41,071 bases of DNA, taken from assembly GCA_030950745.1 (NCBI GenBank), contig JAUZQZ010000044.1, positions 1 through 41,071 on the forward strand. The letters run 5' to 3'. Of this stretch, positions 24,301 to 32,500 are shown piece after piece (the stretch's first letter is position 1; every line of letters begins with the position of its first letter). Below the pieces are notes generated by a model, which did no database searches, had not been told where the DNA came from, and was given only the letters and a program-made list of their open reading frames with translations. The DNA is from Mariprofundaceae bacterium (GTDB taxonomy: Bacteria > Pseudomonadota > Zetaproteobacteria > Mariprofundales > Mariprofundaceae). The translations under genes and the position numbers were made by a program.

Positions 24301-24877
24301 AGCGGGTTCCAGAGTGCTCTACTTTGCCGGTTATAAAAAGATCATCGACCGCTACAAGGTAGAAGAAATCGAGGCCGCTGCTGATGTGGTGGTCTGGTGC
24401 TCGGATGAAGCTCCGGGGTTCACGCCCACACGGCCACAGGATACGAACTTCGTCGGCAATATCGTTGAAGCCATGGATGCCTATGCCAACGGCGGGATGG
24501 GTGAACCTTCCATTCCGCTGCTCGAGATCGACCGCCTCATTGCCATCGGCTCAGCAGGCATGATGGCGGCGGTTGCACGGGCGCGTCACGGTGTACTTAA
24601 GGGCATGCTTAAACCGGACCACGTGGCCATAGGCTCTATCAACTCGCCCATGCAATGCATGATGAAGGGTATTTGCGCCCAGTGTTTGCAAGTACACCGT
24701 GATCCGGAAACAGACGAAGAAACTATGGTTTTTTCCTGTGCCAACCAGGACCAGTTGCTGGACTGGGTAGATTTCTCCGTACTCATGGATCGCCTCGGAC
24801 AACAGTCGGTGCAGGAAAAACTTACGGTACAATGGATTGATCACTGTCTGGTCCAGCTCGGAATACGTAACGGGTAA
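21380..24877 (+). CDS. Single-chain NfnAB/SudAB-like flavin iron-sulfur oxidoreductase
   Basis: This 1165-residue soluble enzyme combines parts usually split between two subunits. About residues 1-230 form a helical N-terminal domain I do not recognise. Two Cys clusters follow, C244-x2-C247-x7-C255 and C319-x2-C322-x3-C326, plus C279 and C296, consistent with GltD-type [4Fe-4S] sites. Next is a GltD-like flavoprotein with FAD fold VVGLGPAG near 384 and a second nucleotide fold PAVVIGGGLTAVDTATEL. A ferredoxin-NADP reductase/PyrK-like module (about 860-1100) has FQPGQFYRLQNYE, LMGPTG and LLAGGGLGNAV, and the end has CMMKGICAQC plus a later Cys, resembling the PyrK [2Fe-2S] site. Electron transfer among NAD(P)H, ferredoxin or polysulfide is likely; whether it bifurcates electrons is inference. 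A four-codon ORF at 21369 overlaps its start. Confidence 0.82.
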   Translation: MKTVAKVTLTLTHGLSFEDLYRLEGLKRIDSIFLTALATGDEALHARLYDGREHPDLLGPKEHSALLMDLAPHLETFLAELFGIRTQVLDRKKQQLANELISTCKRKFIQRAIKGVQVENDEGEALISAMEALCGAPFDEQRYASRVIEWLKNPKDHAHALETAARYAAWAVHTRDGRARHAGGVLFKLPHSLDFMHLVSVVSEEHHGIDQMRLPGDMLKQRRGFKLTDPGCDPAYAMDQAHYCIWCHKQDRDSCSKGLKEKRSDTFGKSPLGVTLTGCPLEEKISEMNLLMAEGCAIGALAVVVVDNPMVAGTGHRICNDCMKACIYQRQDPVDIPQIETRMLKDVLELPWGFEIYSLLTRWNPLNIERPLPLKDSGYKVLVVGLGPAGYTLAHHLMNDGHQIVAIDGLKIEPLPPEICGVTTEGGRAPFQPIHDVHTLHEELDERVMAGFGGVAEYGITVRWDKNFLKVIRLLLERREHFAMFDGVRFGGTLTVEDAFAMGFDHIALCMGAGKPTFLSIPNGMARGVRKASDFLMALQLTGAVRESSVANLQIRLPAVVIGGGLTAVDTATELLAYYPVQVEKFLSRYETLVQERGEDAVRAPFSVEEALIADEFMAHARAIRAERAQAATEAREPDILSLLDHWGGVSIVYRRRLIDAPSYILNHEELTHALAEGIRFAELLSPVAVDIDVYGHAQRLRLSKRELNPEGHIEDVGDVVHLPARAILIAAGTHPNTALAEEDAEHVKLDGYFFQAVDMNGQPVQPERIAKPAEAQMLMNVREDGSAMSFFGDLHPSFAGNVVKAMASARRGHKVVSHALAGCKPGRVDGEALVARLNDQLRPRIHAVQRLAPNIVEVVVHAPKAALAFQPGQFYRLQNYETLASQVNGTRLAMEGLALTGASVDLDQGLISLIVMEMGGSSDLCAQLKPGEPVVLMGPTGSPTEICEGEMVLLAGGGLGNAVLFSIGQAFRKAGSRVLYFAGYKKIIDRYKVEEIEAAADVVVWCSDEAPGFTPTRPQDTNFVGNIVEAMDAYANGGMGEPSIPLLEIDRLIAIGSAGMMAAVARARHGVLKGMLKPDHVAIGSINSPMQCMMKGICAQCLQVHRDPETDEETMVFSCANQDQLLDWVDFSVLMDRLGQQSVQEKLTVQWIDHCLVQLGIRNG

Positions 24878-25018
24878 ATATACCTGCGGGATCAGTCCTG
24901 CAATTACACATTTTTCTCACGATTGAGACTCTTTGTGGCATCAAAATAACTACCGGGAACATCTGCACCTTATCGTACAGTCGCCGGCTCACCCGCCGAT
25001 TGTATCACGCCATGCGTT
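24878..25018. other. Intergenic gap with no recognised feature
   Basis: This 141-base gap separates the convergent ends of the large oxidoreductase and the nitrobindin-like gene. I see no convincing terminator hairpin, repeat or small gene; a short T-run (ATTTTTCTC near 24910) is the only notable motif. Confidence 0.4.
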
Positions 25019-25606
25019 TCACCCCGTTTTCGTCAGAGTATTTCGATCTGTATGATGAAAGATGTCATCCTGCTGATGAATTTTGAGCTGCGTATCCTCG
25101 TTGTAACTGAACCTTCCATCTTTATGAATATTAACCGTTAAATCATAGCGAACGGTCTTGAATGCCTGATTGAGGAATGGGTTGGACAGAATGCCGAAGG
25201 TCTCCGAACCATAAACCGCAGACATGCTCAGTTCCGTGGCATCAATCGATGCTATACCTCCGGCAAGAACGGTGACGCCCCGCGGCACCATGAAACAGCG
25301 CATCACCTGTTTGGCCTGCACGTCCCACAGCCAGTAGCCGGTTTCCTCGTGGAAAGCCTCATCCGCATCCAGCGGCCAGGCGGTGGTCGCGTAACGCAGG
25401 CCGTACAGCACCTGCGGGCCGTTAACCACCGGCCCCAGCGGTTCGAAGCTCAGGCGTTCACGGTATCTGGTTTCGACCGCTCCCGATTGTCCCGGCGCAA
25501 CATCCACACCTGTGTCACCTTCCCAGACACCGGCCAGCGGGGCAAGCGGCCCCAGCCTCACCAGAATATCATCATTAATTTCGGAAGATTGATCATGGTC
25601 GCTCAT
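25019..25606 (-). CDS. Nitrobindin-like heme-binding beta-barrel protein (DUF1794/THAP4-like)
   Basis: This 195-residue cytoplasmic protein has LGPLAPLAGVWEGDTGVD near the N-terminus, the G-x-W-x-G strand of the nitrobindin/FABP-like barrel. RYRERLSFEPLGPVVNGPQVLYGLRY, TGYWLWDV and a C-terminal HHTDRNTLTK follow; in nitrobindins a His in this last segment is the proximal heme ligand. The family binds ferric heme and reacts with NO or peroxynitrite in the members studied. It follows the di-heme peroxidase gene by 33 bases on the same strand, so it is probably in the same PerR-controlled unit. Heme binding here is inferred from the motifs. Confidence 0.78.
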   Translation of the reverse strand: MSDHDQSSEINDDILVRLGPLAPLAGVWEGDTGVDVAPGQSGAVETRYRERLSFEPLGPVVNGPQVLYGLRYATTAWPLDADEAFHEETGYWLWDVQAKQVMRCFMVPRGVTVLAGGIASIDATELSMSAVYGSETFGILSNPFLNQAFKTVRYDLTVNIHKDGRFSYNEDTQLKIHQQDDIFHHTDRNTLTKTG

Positions 25607-25639
25607 ATCTGTTCTCCTTTTGTTCCCATCGCCGGGGCA

Positions 25640-26674
25640 TCATGGCATATGACGTGGACGATGGATGCGATTCAGTTTCGGATCCGTCAGGCTCTTCATG
25701 AAAGCAATGAGATCGGATTTCTCTTTTTTGGTTAAATGCAGCGGTTCGATCAGATCATCCTGATGCGCATTTTTCGGATCGCCACCTTTATTGTAGTGGT
25801 CAATGACCTGCTCCATGGTGGAAAAAGCGCCGTCGTGCATGGAAAACAGGAAAGACGCCGAGTTGTAGAGCGTCGGGGTTTTGAATGCACCCTTGTCATC
25901 CTCGTCATGCGTGACGGCATATCTTCCCGTGTCCTCTTTCAACGGTCCCACTTGCGGCACGCCAATGTTGTGAAATGCATTGTCCGTCAATAAAGGCGGC
26001 GTATGACAGGCAGCGCACTGCGCCTTGTCGCGGAACAGATTAAAGCCGCGTTTCGCTGCCGGGGAAAGGGCCTTTTTATCACCGTCAACATAACGCTGGA
26101 AGGGCGAATGCCGGGCGATGAGCGTGCGTTCGTAAGCTGCGATGGCTTTGGCGATATTCTGCCGGGTGGCATCTTCACCGAATGCTTTATGGAAGCCTTT
26201 TTTGTATGCGGGGATGGCATTGAGCTTTTTGACAATCGCCGTAACGTCTCCACCCATTTCACCGGGGGCCGAGATGGGTCCCATGTGGCCGGGTAAGGCG
26301 CCAGTCTGTTCCTCAAGTGAGGCTGCCCGTCCGTCCCAGAACAACGACGTATAGTAAGCGGCATTGACCCATGATGGCGCCCACCGGCCAAGCTCGCCAC
26401 CCTGACCGAAGGAGCGTGGCGTATGTCCACCGCCGCCAGCGAATGGCAAATGGCAACCGGCACAACTGATGGAGTTGTTTTTGGACAGGCGGATGTCGAA
26501 GGCCAGTTGGTGACCAAGGGTGCTCTTTGCTTTGGACTGTGGATTATCAGCAGGCACGGGTACGGGTGGTAGTTTCCAATCGGCCAGATCTTCGGCATTT
26601 GCTTTGGAGAACGGCAACATACCCGCTACCAGGGTGAGGATGCACATGAACAAGGTGGGGGCTGCATATTTCAT
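25640..26674 (-). CDS. Periplasmic di-heme cytochrome c peroxidase (CcpA/MauG family)
   Basis: This 344-residue exported protein has a signal peptide (residues 1-27, cleavage after KANA) and two c-type heme motifs, CAGCH (71-75) and CAACH (220-224). Bacterial di-heme peroxidases reduce hydrogen peroxide with electrons from small cytochromes; MauG-type relatives oxidise protein residues. Typical segments are the tryptophan-bearing WAPSWVNAAYY and FWDGRAASLEEQTGALP, and GAFKTPTLYNSASFLFSMHDGAFSTMEQVIDHYNKGG near the end, which is more like the CcpA-like DUF-type peroxidases than E. coli Ccp. A good Shine-Dalgarno (AGGAG) precedes the ATG. It is transcribed divergently from the PerR-like gene across a shared operator. 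Confidence 0.92.
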   Translation of the reverse strand: MKYAAPTLFMCILTLVAGMLPFSKANAEDLADWKLPPVPVPADNPQSKAKSTLGHQLAFDIRLSKNNSISCAGCHLPFAGGGGHTPRSFGQGGELGRWAPSWVNAAYYTSLFWDGRAASLEEQTGALPGHMGPISAPGEMGGDVTAIVKKLNAIPAYKKGFHKAFGEDATRQNIAKAIAAYERTLIARHSPFQRYVDGDKKALSPAAKRGFNLFRDKAQCAACHTPPLLTDNAFHNIGVPQVGPLKEDTGRYAVTHDEDDKGAFKTPTLYNSASFLFSMHDGAFSTMEQVIDHYNKGGDPKNAHQDDLIEPLHLTKKEKSDLIAFMKSLTDPKLNRIHRPRHMP

Positions 26675-26711
26675 TTAATCTCCTAGATAGGATGGGTTCC
26701 TATTTGTCGTT

Positions 26712-26739
26712 ACCATAGATGCTTTTGTCTAGTTGTCAA
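26712..26739 (-). promoter_or_regulatory. Probable promoter of the di-heme peroxidase gene
   Basis: On the minus strand a consensus -35 TTGACA (26739-26734) and a -10-like TATGGT (26717-26712) are spaced by 16 bases. The predicted start is about 30 bases before the ATG at 26674. The PerR-type operator lies just upstream of this -35 box. Confidence 0.5.
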
Positions 26740-26761
26740 GGCATACTATTTAGTATAGAAT
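26733..26761 (+). promoter_or_regulatory. Promoter of the PerR-like gene, probably leaderless
   Basis: The -35 TTGTCA (26733-26738) and -10 TAGAAT (26756-26761) are 17 bases apart. The expected transcription start coincides with the ATG at 26769, and no Shine-Dalgarno is present before that ATG. The two -35 boxes of the divergent promoters share the TTGTCAA sequence. Confidence 0.55.
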
Positions 26762-26766
26762 ACTAA
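26743..26766. promoter_or_regulatory. Fur/PerR-type operator
   Basis: TTAGTAT-aga-ATACTAA (26750-26766) is a perfect 7-3-7 palindrome. An overlapping second palindrome, ATACTA-tt-TAGTAT (26743-26756), makes three alternating copies of the same hexamer. Fur-family boxes are often built this way. The site covers the -10 region of the PerR-like gene and lies upstream of the peroxidase -35, so autorepression and control of the peroxidase are likely. Confidence 0.72.
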
Positions 26767-26768
26767 CT

Positions 26769-27200
26769 ATGGATATCGCCCCCTGCTTTGATGACCCACA
26801 TGCGTTGTTGCGGGCGCATGGGCTTCGCGCCACGCCACAGCGCGTTGCTGTGACCCGATTGTTGTTGAAGCAGGCAATACACGCTACACCACGAGACGTT
26901 TATGTGGCGCTGAATACTGACTTTCCTTCCATGTCGCAGAATACCGTGTACCTGACGCTGGCGCATCTGGAGCAGGCCGGGTTGTTACGCCGCATGTACA
27001 TTGCAGGACGGACGGTATTCGATAGCAATATACAAATGCACGATCATGCCTGTTGCCACCATTGCGGTAGGATCGTGGATTTGCCACAGGCAGGCCAGAC
27101 AGATTCGCCCGGCGAATTAGGCAAATGGCAGGTGGAGGGGCAAAGCCGGTTGTGGACAGGGCTTTGCCCTGATTGCATCCAACCCCCGGCACTTCCCTAA
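26769..27200 (+). CDS. perR: Fur-family regulator, PerR type
   Basis: This 143-residue metal-dependent repressor has an N-terminal winged helix (LRATPQRVAVTRLL; recognition region SMSQNTVYLTLAHLEQAGLLRR) and a C-terminal dimer domain. Candidate regulatory-metal ligands are His38, Asp85, His91, His93 and Asp104, which sit almost exactly where Bacillus PerR has its Fe/Mn site. The structural zinc site is C96-x2-C99 with C133-x2-C136. In PerR, peroxide oxidises the metal-bound histidines and releases the operator. The divergent di-heme peroxidase and adjacent nitrobindin-like gene fit peroxide control. The stop overlaps that of the convergent TauE gene. The exact metal specificity is not provable from sequence. 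Confidence 0.85.
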   Translation: MDIAPCFDDPHALLRAHGLRATPQRVAVTRLLLKQAIHATPRDVYVALNTDFPSMSQNTVYLTLAHLEQAGLLRRMYIAGRTVFDSNIQMHDHACCHHCGRIVDLPQAGQTDSPGELGKWQVEGQSRLWTGLCPDCIQPPALP

Positions 27201-27943
27201 ATTACACTGAGTTGTGTCGCTTGCCACAACATCCAACTGCCCAGAAAACACAGCAATACCGCAAAAGCATGTTGTAATTTTTGAGTTGGGAGGCGTTTCA
27301 GCAAGATGCCACCCAACACTGCGCCCACAGCGGCAATGGCACTGATCGTGGCTGTCGATGCAATTGAAAAATGAAGATGCCCGATATAAGCCAGTGCGCC
27401 GGATGTTGCATTCAAGGTGATAAGCACCAGCGAGTGACCCACAGCAACAGGGAAATCCTTAATGCCGAGATAAATCAGTGCGGGAACCAATAAAAAACCT
27501 CCACCGACACCCAGGACCCCGGTCAAAATACCAATAACAAAGCCAACCAACAACGCGGGTATCCAGCGGAATATGCCAACCTTTGTTTCCAGCTTTACAC
27601 CTACAATCCACCATGCAACAAAAAAAATAAGAAATCCCAGAAGTAGCAACTGCGCCATCTCCGGCACATACAATCCGATCCGTGCGCCAATGGCTCCGCC
27701 TAGCACGCCTGAAACAGCAAGGCTGATCAGTATCCTGATTTGGATAAAACGCCAGACGCGCTGATGCATCGCAGCGGTAAACGAAACAAAGGCAACCACC
27801 CACAAACTCATGGCAATGGCTTCTTTCACACCAACATCCATCAGCGCCATGATGGCGGGTACGGTTGCCATGCCACCGCCCGCTCCGAACAGGCCCAGAA
27901 CCAGGCCGATACCGAGTGCGGCGGGAATCATGACTGGATTCAT
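27197..27943 (-). CDS. TauE/SafE-family (UPF0721) membrane exporter
   Basis: This 248-residue permease has about eight hydrophobic segments and the two internal repeats of the family, each with a Gly-rich signature: GLVLGLFGAGGGMATVPAIMAL and GILTGVLGVGGGFLLVPALIYL. Members move sulfite, sulfoacetate or other organosulfur anions, and one copy accompanies persulfide dioxygenase in BigR-type operons. Here it follows the persulfide dioxygenase gene by 77 bases, so export of sulfite or thiosulfate produced by that enzyme is a reasonable inference. No strong Shine-Dalgarno precedes ATG 27943; an ATG at 27931 is an alternative. Confidence 0.9.
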   Translation of the reverse strand: MNPVMIPAALGIGLVLGLFGAGGGMATVPAIMALMDVGVKEAIAMSLWVVAFVSFTAAMHQRVWRFIQIRILISLAVSGVLGGAIGARIGLYVPEMAQLLLLGFLIFFVAWWIVGVKLETKVGIFRWIPALLVGFVIGILTGVLGVGGGFLLVPALIYLGIKDFPVAVGHSLVLITLNATSGALAYIGHLHFSIASTATISAIAAVGAVLGGILLKRLPTQKLQHAFAVLLCFLGSWMLWQATQLSVI

Positions 27944-28020
27944 GGTAAACGTTATAGTCAGAGTTTCGCGGATGTAGCGTCATACGGGTTAAACCATGGG
28001 GCAAAGGGTAAGGGCATGAC

Positions 28021-28716
28021 TTATACCGTTTCCTGTTCCGGCTGCCCACACGCCAGATTGGCCGGAACAGCTTCATGAATCTTCTTCGGGTTCGGCAGAT
28101 TAAGATTGTTCATAAATTTGATAAAGTCTTCACGTCCGAGATTTATGCGCGGGTTGTATATTTTTTCTTCACCAATGGTGGATTGTGTCATTCCCCGGTA
28201 ATCGTGACAGGGACGAATCTGTGTGTCATCCGGCAGGGCATAAAGCTTGTGCGTGATTGAATCATACAATTTACCCGCATCGCCCTGCTGGAAATCACTA
28301 CGGCCACAGCCACGAATAAGCAGTGAATCACCTGTAAACACGATATTCTCACAAACAAAACTCAGGCAGGTATCGGTATGCCCGGGCGTTTCCAATACAT
28401 GAAGTTTATGGTTGCCAAAGGTGAGGATGTCACCCTCTTTCAGGTTCATATCAATGCAATCTACTTTACCATTTGCCGATACGCCGGTCTTGCAGCCGGT
28501 ACGTTCGCGTAAATCGCCCAGGCCTGTGATGTGATCGGCATGAACATGGGTGTCGATCGCATAGGTGAGTTTCAGGCCCAGTTCATCGAGTAATTTTATG
28601 TCGCGGTCAACCCGGGTTTTTACAGGGTCAATCAACACCGCTTCATGATTTTCTTCATCAGCGATCAGATAAGTATAAGTCCATGTTTCTTCATCAAACA
28701 GCTGACGAAACAGCAT
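28021..28716 (-). CDS. Persulfide dioxygenase (ETHE1/Blh-type metallo-beta-lactamase fold)
   Basis: This 231-residue non-heme iron enzyme would oxidise glutathione persulfide to sulfite and glutathione. The ATG at 28716 has a strong Shine-Dalgarno (AAGGAG) and gives the conserved start MLFRQLFDEETWTYTYLIA. The metal-binding motif THVHADH holds His57, His59, Asp61 and His62; PGHTDTCLSF, FTGDSLLIRGCGRSDFQQGD and PCHDYRG supply the remaining ligands and the arginine and aspartate typical of ETHE1. A glyoxalase II assignment is less likely because the iron-type ETHE1 signatures LLIRGCGRTDFQ are present. The gene lies between rhodanese and TauE in the ArsR-headed operon. Confidence 0.94.
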   Translation of the reverse strand: MLFRQLFDEETWTYTYLIADEENHEAVLIDPVKTRVDRDIKLLDELGLKLTYAIDTHVHADHITGLGDLRERTGCKTGVSANGKVDCIDMNLKEGDILTFGNHKLHVLETPGHTDTCLSFVCENIVFTGDSLLIRGCGRSDFQQGDAGKLYDSITHKLYALPDDTQIRPCHDYRGMTQSTIGEEKIYNPRINLGREDFIKFMNNLNLPNPKKIHEAVPANLACGQPEQETV

Positions 28717-28758
28717 GAGGGCTCTCCTTGTGACAGGCTGATCTATCATTTGTATTAT

Positions 28759-29172
28759 TTATTGTTGCACCGGGTAACCGGCTTTTTTCCATGCCATGAT
28801 GCCACCGGTGACATTCACAATATTGGAGAACCCGTATTTTGCAAGCAGCGTAGCAGCACGAGAGGAACGTTTACCGGAAGAGCAATAGACGTATACCGCT
28901 TTATATCTGGGGATTTCGTTTATGTGTGCGGCCAACTCCTGTAATGGTATCAGGTGTGCGCCACGAATATGCCCTGCGGCATATTCCTCCGGTGTGCGCA
29001 CATCGAGAAATATAAATGGAATTAATGAGTTACCACCCTGTTTCCAGTGCTCATAAGCATAGTTAACGGACGTGTTCTCGTAATTTACTGTTGTTTGTTT
29101 ACCGGTTTCATGGGCGCCGCCTATGGCCGGTATCGTGAAGCATAAAGCTATTATCCATATCCATTGTTTCAT
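28759..29172 (-). CDS. Exported rhodanese-like sulfurtransferase
   Basis: This 137-residue protein has a signal peptide (KQWIWIIALCFTIPAIGGA, residues 2-20) and one rhodanese domain. The active-site loop is Y-C-S-S-G-K-R-S-S with Cys97 as the persulfide carrier; DVRTPEEYAAGHIRGAHLIPL is the family's first signature. The start at 29172 is fixed by a strong AAGGAGA box; the frame is open further upstream without coding character. Acting in the periplasm, it could pass sulfane sulfur to or from thiols before efflux or oxidation (inference). It is 132 bases downstream of the DUF2892 gene. Confidence 0.92.
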   Translation of the reverse strand: MKQWIWIIALCFTIPAIGGAHETGKQTTVNYENTSVNYAYEHWKQGGNSLIPFIFLDVRTPEEYAAGHIRGAHLIPLQELAAHINEIPRYKAVYVYCSSGKRSSRAATLLAKYGFSNIVNVTGGIMAWKKAGYPVQQ

Positions 29173-29304
29173 TGCATATCTCCTTGATATGTTTTTTCCC
29201 ATGCTTGGACGGCTTGCACCCTGTTTCAGTGACTTTGTCACCCAAGCGTACCACTTTTGGTTGACAAGCACGGACAAGGGAAGGCCTTTTTTCGTCTGCC
29301 CCCG

Positions 29305-29535
29305 TCATTTGGTTCGGTCTTGCCCACAGCAGGGCTTCATGCCTGCCTTTGTCAATATCATTTCCATCAGGCACCAGCGGGTGATGCCGGACTGGAACAA
29401 ATTTGCACCGACAAACAGCGTAAACCACAGCCATGTCGGTTTAGCCAGTTGCACGCCGTTGTAGATCGAGGCGAGCACCACCGACAGCATGATAAAACTG
29501 CCGGCAATAATACGGATAGCGCGTTGAATCGTCAT
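29305..29535 (-). CDS. DUF2892 small membrane protein (YgaP-tail-like)
   Basis: This 76-residue protein has two hydrophobic segments, IRIIAGSFIMLSVVLASIY and WLWFTLFVGANLFQSGIT, and the DUF2892 motif FVGANLFQSGITRWCLMEMIL. The C-terminus has two adjacent cysteines (KPCCGQ). The same domain forms the membrane anchor of the rhodanese YgaP in E. coli, so here the membrane part and the rhodanese part may be encoded separately by neighbouring genes. The ATG overlaps the RND gene's stop (ATGA). Confidence 0.88.
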   Translation of the reverse strand: MTIQRAIRIIAGSFIMLSVVLASIYNGVQLAKPTWLWFTLFVGANLFQSGITRWCLMEMILTKAGMKPCCGQDRTK

Positions 29536-32500
29536 GATATTACTCCTTTCAGTTGAGATTTATCCTCTGGCGGATCAAGGGCTTCCGCAGTTAGCGGTTT
29601 ATCCTTCTGCCAGAGATAATAGACGAGGGGTATAATAAAAAGGGTCAGCACCGTTGCGGCCAGCGAGCCAAAGGCCATCGAAACGCCGAGACCGCCGAAA
29701 ACGGGATCGGTGATCATGATGGATGATCCGGCGATGATGGCCAGTGTGGTAAGCAGGATCGGGCGCGCCCGTACGGCGCCTGCTTCGAGTACGGCCGTTT
29801 TGACGTCAAAGCCCTGCCGCCGGTAATCAATAATGAAATCAATGAGCAGAGTGGAATTACGCACCACGATACCCGCCAGGGCAATCATACCGATCATGGA
29901 TGTGGCGGTGAACGGTTGTCCGGTCAACATATGACCGGGAAAGATACCAATGAGGGTCAGGGCCGTGGGTGCCATTACCAGCATGGGAAGAGCGAACTGG
30001 CCGTAATAGGCGACCAGCAACAAATAGATCAACACCAGCGCAACGATGAAGGCGGCACCCAAATCACGAAACACATCCAGAGTCAGCCGCATTTCACCAT
30101 TCCACAATAATGGATAGCCGAATGTGTCGTCGGGTTGGGTGTCGGTAAAGCGCATGCCACCGGTTTTCAGGCGTACGCCAGGAAGAAGTTCCTTGCCATC
30201 CAGATGCTTGTCCATATCCAGTAACGAATACACCTGTGATCCACGTTTGGGCTCGCCGCTGACATAGCTGACATTATGGCCATCCTTGGTAAACAGGGGG
30301 GCGGGAGCGATCGATTTTTGTAACGATGCAATGGCGGACAGCGAAACCGGACCGGCTTTGCCGCTCACATAAATCCGGTCCAGATCGGATGCGCGTATGC
30401 GCATGTTTCTCGGCATCCGCACCCGCAAATTGACCGGATGACGTTCCGTATCCACATGTACGGCACCAATATCGAAACCCGCCAGAAAATCATGCAAGGC
30501 CTGTGCGATTTCACCCGTTGAGACACCCAGACGCGCTGCCTTTTCCCGATTCAGACGCACAAGCACTTCCTGCTGCTTATAGCCAACGGAATCGTCAACA
30601 TCCGTCACATCCCAGGTATGTGCAAACACCTTTCGCACCTGTTTTGCCAACGCTTTTCTTTTGGCATCGTCCGGGCCATAGATTTCGGCCAGCAAGGTGG
30701 CGCGAACAGGCGGTCCCGGTGGATTCTCGACCAGTTTGATATTGGCTTTCGGGTATTGTTTGAATACGGGTTTTAACCAGTTGCGCAATTCCAGTACGAT
30801 TGCATCGGACTGGATGGATCGTTCTTCCTTGCGCACGAGATGAACGCGAATTTCGGCCAGTTGCGGCCCTTGCCGGAGAACAGCGCCCCGGAGCATGCCG
30901 TTAAAATCAATCGGCCCTGCCTGACCGACAAATGTTTCATAATCGGTCACCATTGGATGGCGGCGGATAACGCTGGCAACATCGCGTGCGACTGCATCCG
31001 TCACTGCCAGCGGCGTGCCCCTGGGCATGTCAATGGTGATATTAAATGTATTTTCGTTGCCTTTGGGCAGCATTGTTAATGCCACCGTGCCGGGTGTGGC
31101 CGGGCCATTGACACCCGACGGGCGCATGAATTGCCAGACGGGTTCCCACAAGGCAAAAACAAACAAGACGGCAACCACCACCCAGAACAGATGTCGGCGC
31201 CGGGGATTCTCAATCAACGGTGTGGCCAGACGCATATAGACGCGGTGCACCCGACTCTCCGTGGGTGCGGCTTTCTCCTGCATGGCTGGAGACGTATCCC
31301 TGAAAGGCATCCATCGCAGGGCAATCCATGGCGTGAACATATAGGCAATCACGAGGGATGCAGCCATGGCAACCGGCGTATTGAATGGAATCGGTCCCAT
31401 GTACGGACCCATCATGCCGGTCACGAAATGCATGGGAAGAAAGGCCAGGATGACCGCAATGGTGGCGATGATCGTGGGCTTTCCCGTTTCGTTGGTGGCG
31501 GCGATAATCAGGCGCGCCTTATCACGGAGACTGCCCGCGCTTTTGTGAAGGTGACGGTGGATGTTTTCCATGACGACAATGGCATCATCCACCAGTAAGC
31601 CAAGTGCCAGAATCAGGGCGAAAAGGGTAATGCGGTTGATGGTCTGGCCGGCCAGCAGGCCGATGGCCAGCACGATAAACAGAATCAGCGGTATATTGAG
31701 CGTAACAATAGCGGCTTCGCGCCAGCCCAGAAACAGCAGCATAATGATAACGATCGAGATGATGGCAACGCCCAGATGTTCAATCAACAGGTTGACGGCA
31801 TCATCGGCGCGCCTGCCGGAATCACGGGTGATGGTAACGCGGACATTATCGGGAATAAGTTCACCCTTGAGCGTGTCGAGTTTTTTCTCGATACGGCGGG
31901 TGACGGTTACGGCATTGGTTCCACGTTTTTTGGCCAGCGTAATGGAGGCAGCAGGCGCTTCCGGCTCTGCGTTAGCCGCTTTCCCGGAGGTGCGTCCCGC
32001 CGGACCGAAACCGATGCGATGTAGTGTGGTAACTTCGGATGGGCCATCGGAAATGGTGGCGATGTCACGCAGATAAACCGGCTTTCCATGCCAGTCGCCC
32101 ACAATCAGGCGGCCGACCTGATCCGCCGTTTTCAGATAGCCGTCCAGCCATACGCGCCGAACCTGATTGTCGCCCACCAAATCACCCTGAGGGCCGCCCG
32201 CGTTGGCGCTGGCGAGCACCCGGTGCAACTGATCCAGTGGAATGTGGTAGGCCGCAAGCCGGGCCGGGTCGAGTGCGATAAGAACCTCATGATTGCGGCC
32301 ACCGATAATGTTTGTCACGGAAACACCGGGAAGGGGTGCTAATTGTTCACGCACGCGCTCGGCCAGACGTTTGAGTGCTAAACCGTCCATCACCGGAGAA
32401 GAAAGCGTGATGACCGAGACGGGTACATCGTCCACATCCATGGGTTTGACGAGAGGTTGTGATGCGCCCGGTGGAATACGATCCAGATTGTGCATAATGC

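Noticed and set aside
28021-28716. Glyoxalase II assignment
   Set aside because: The metallo-beta-lactamase fold is shared, but the LLIRGCGRSDFQ signature, length and sulfur-gene neighbours fit ETHE1-type persulfide dioxygenase.
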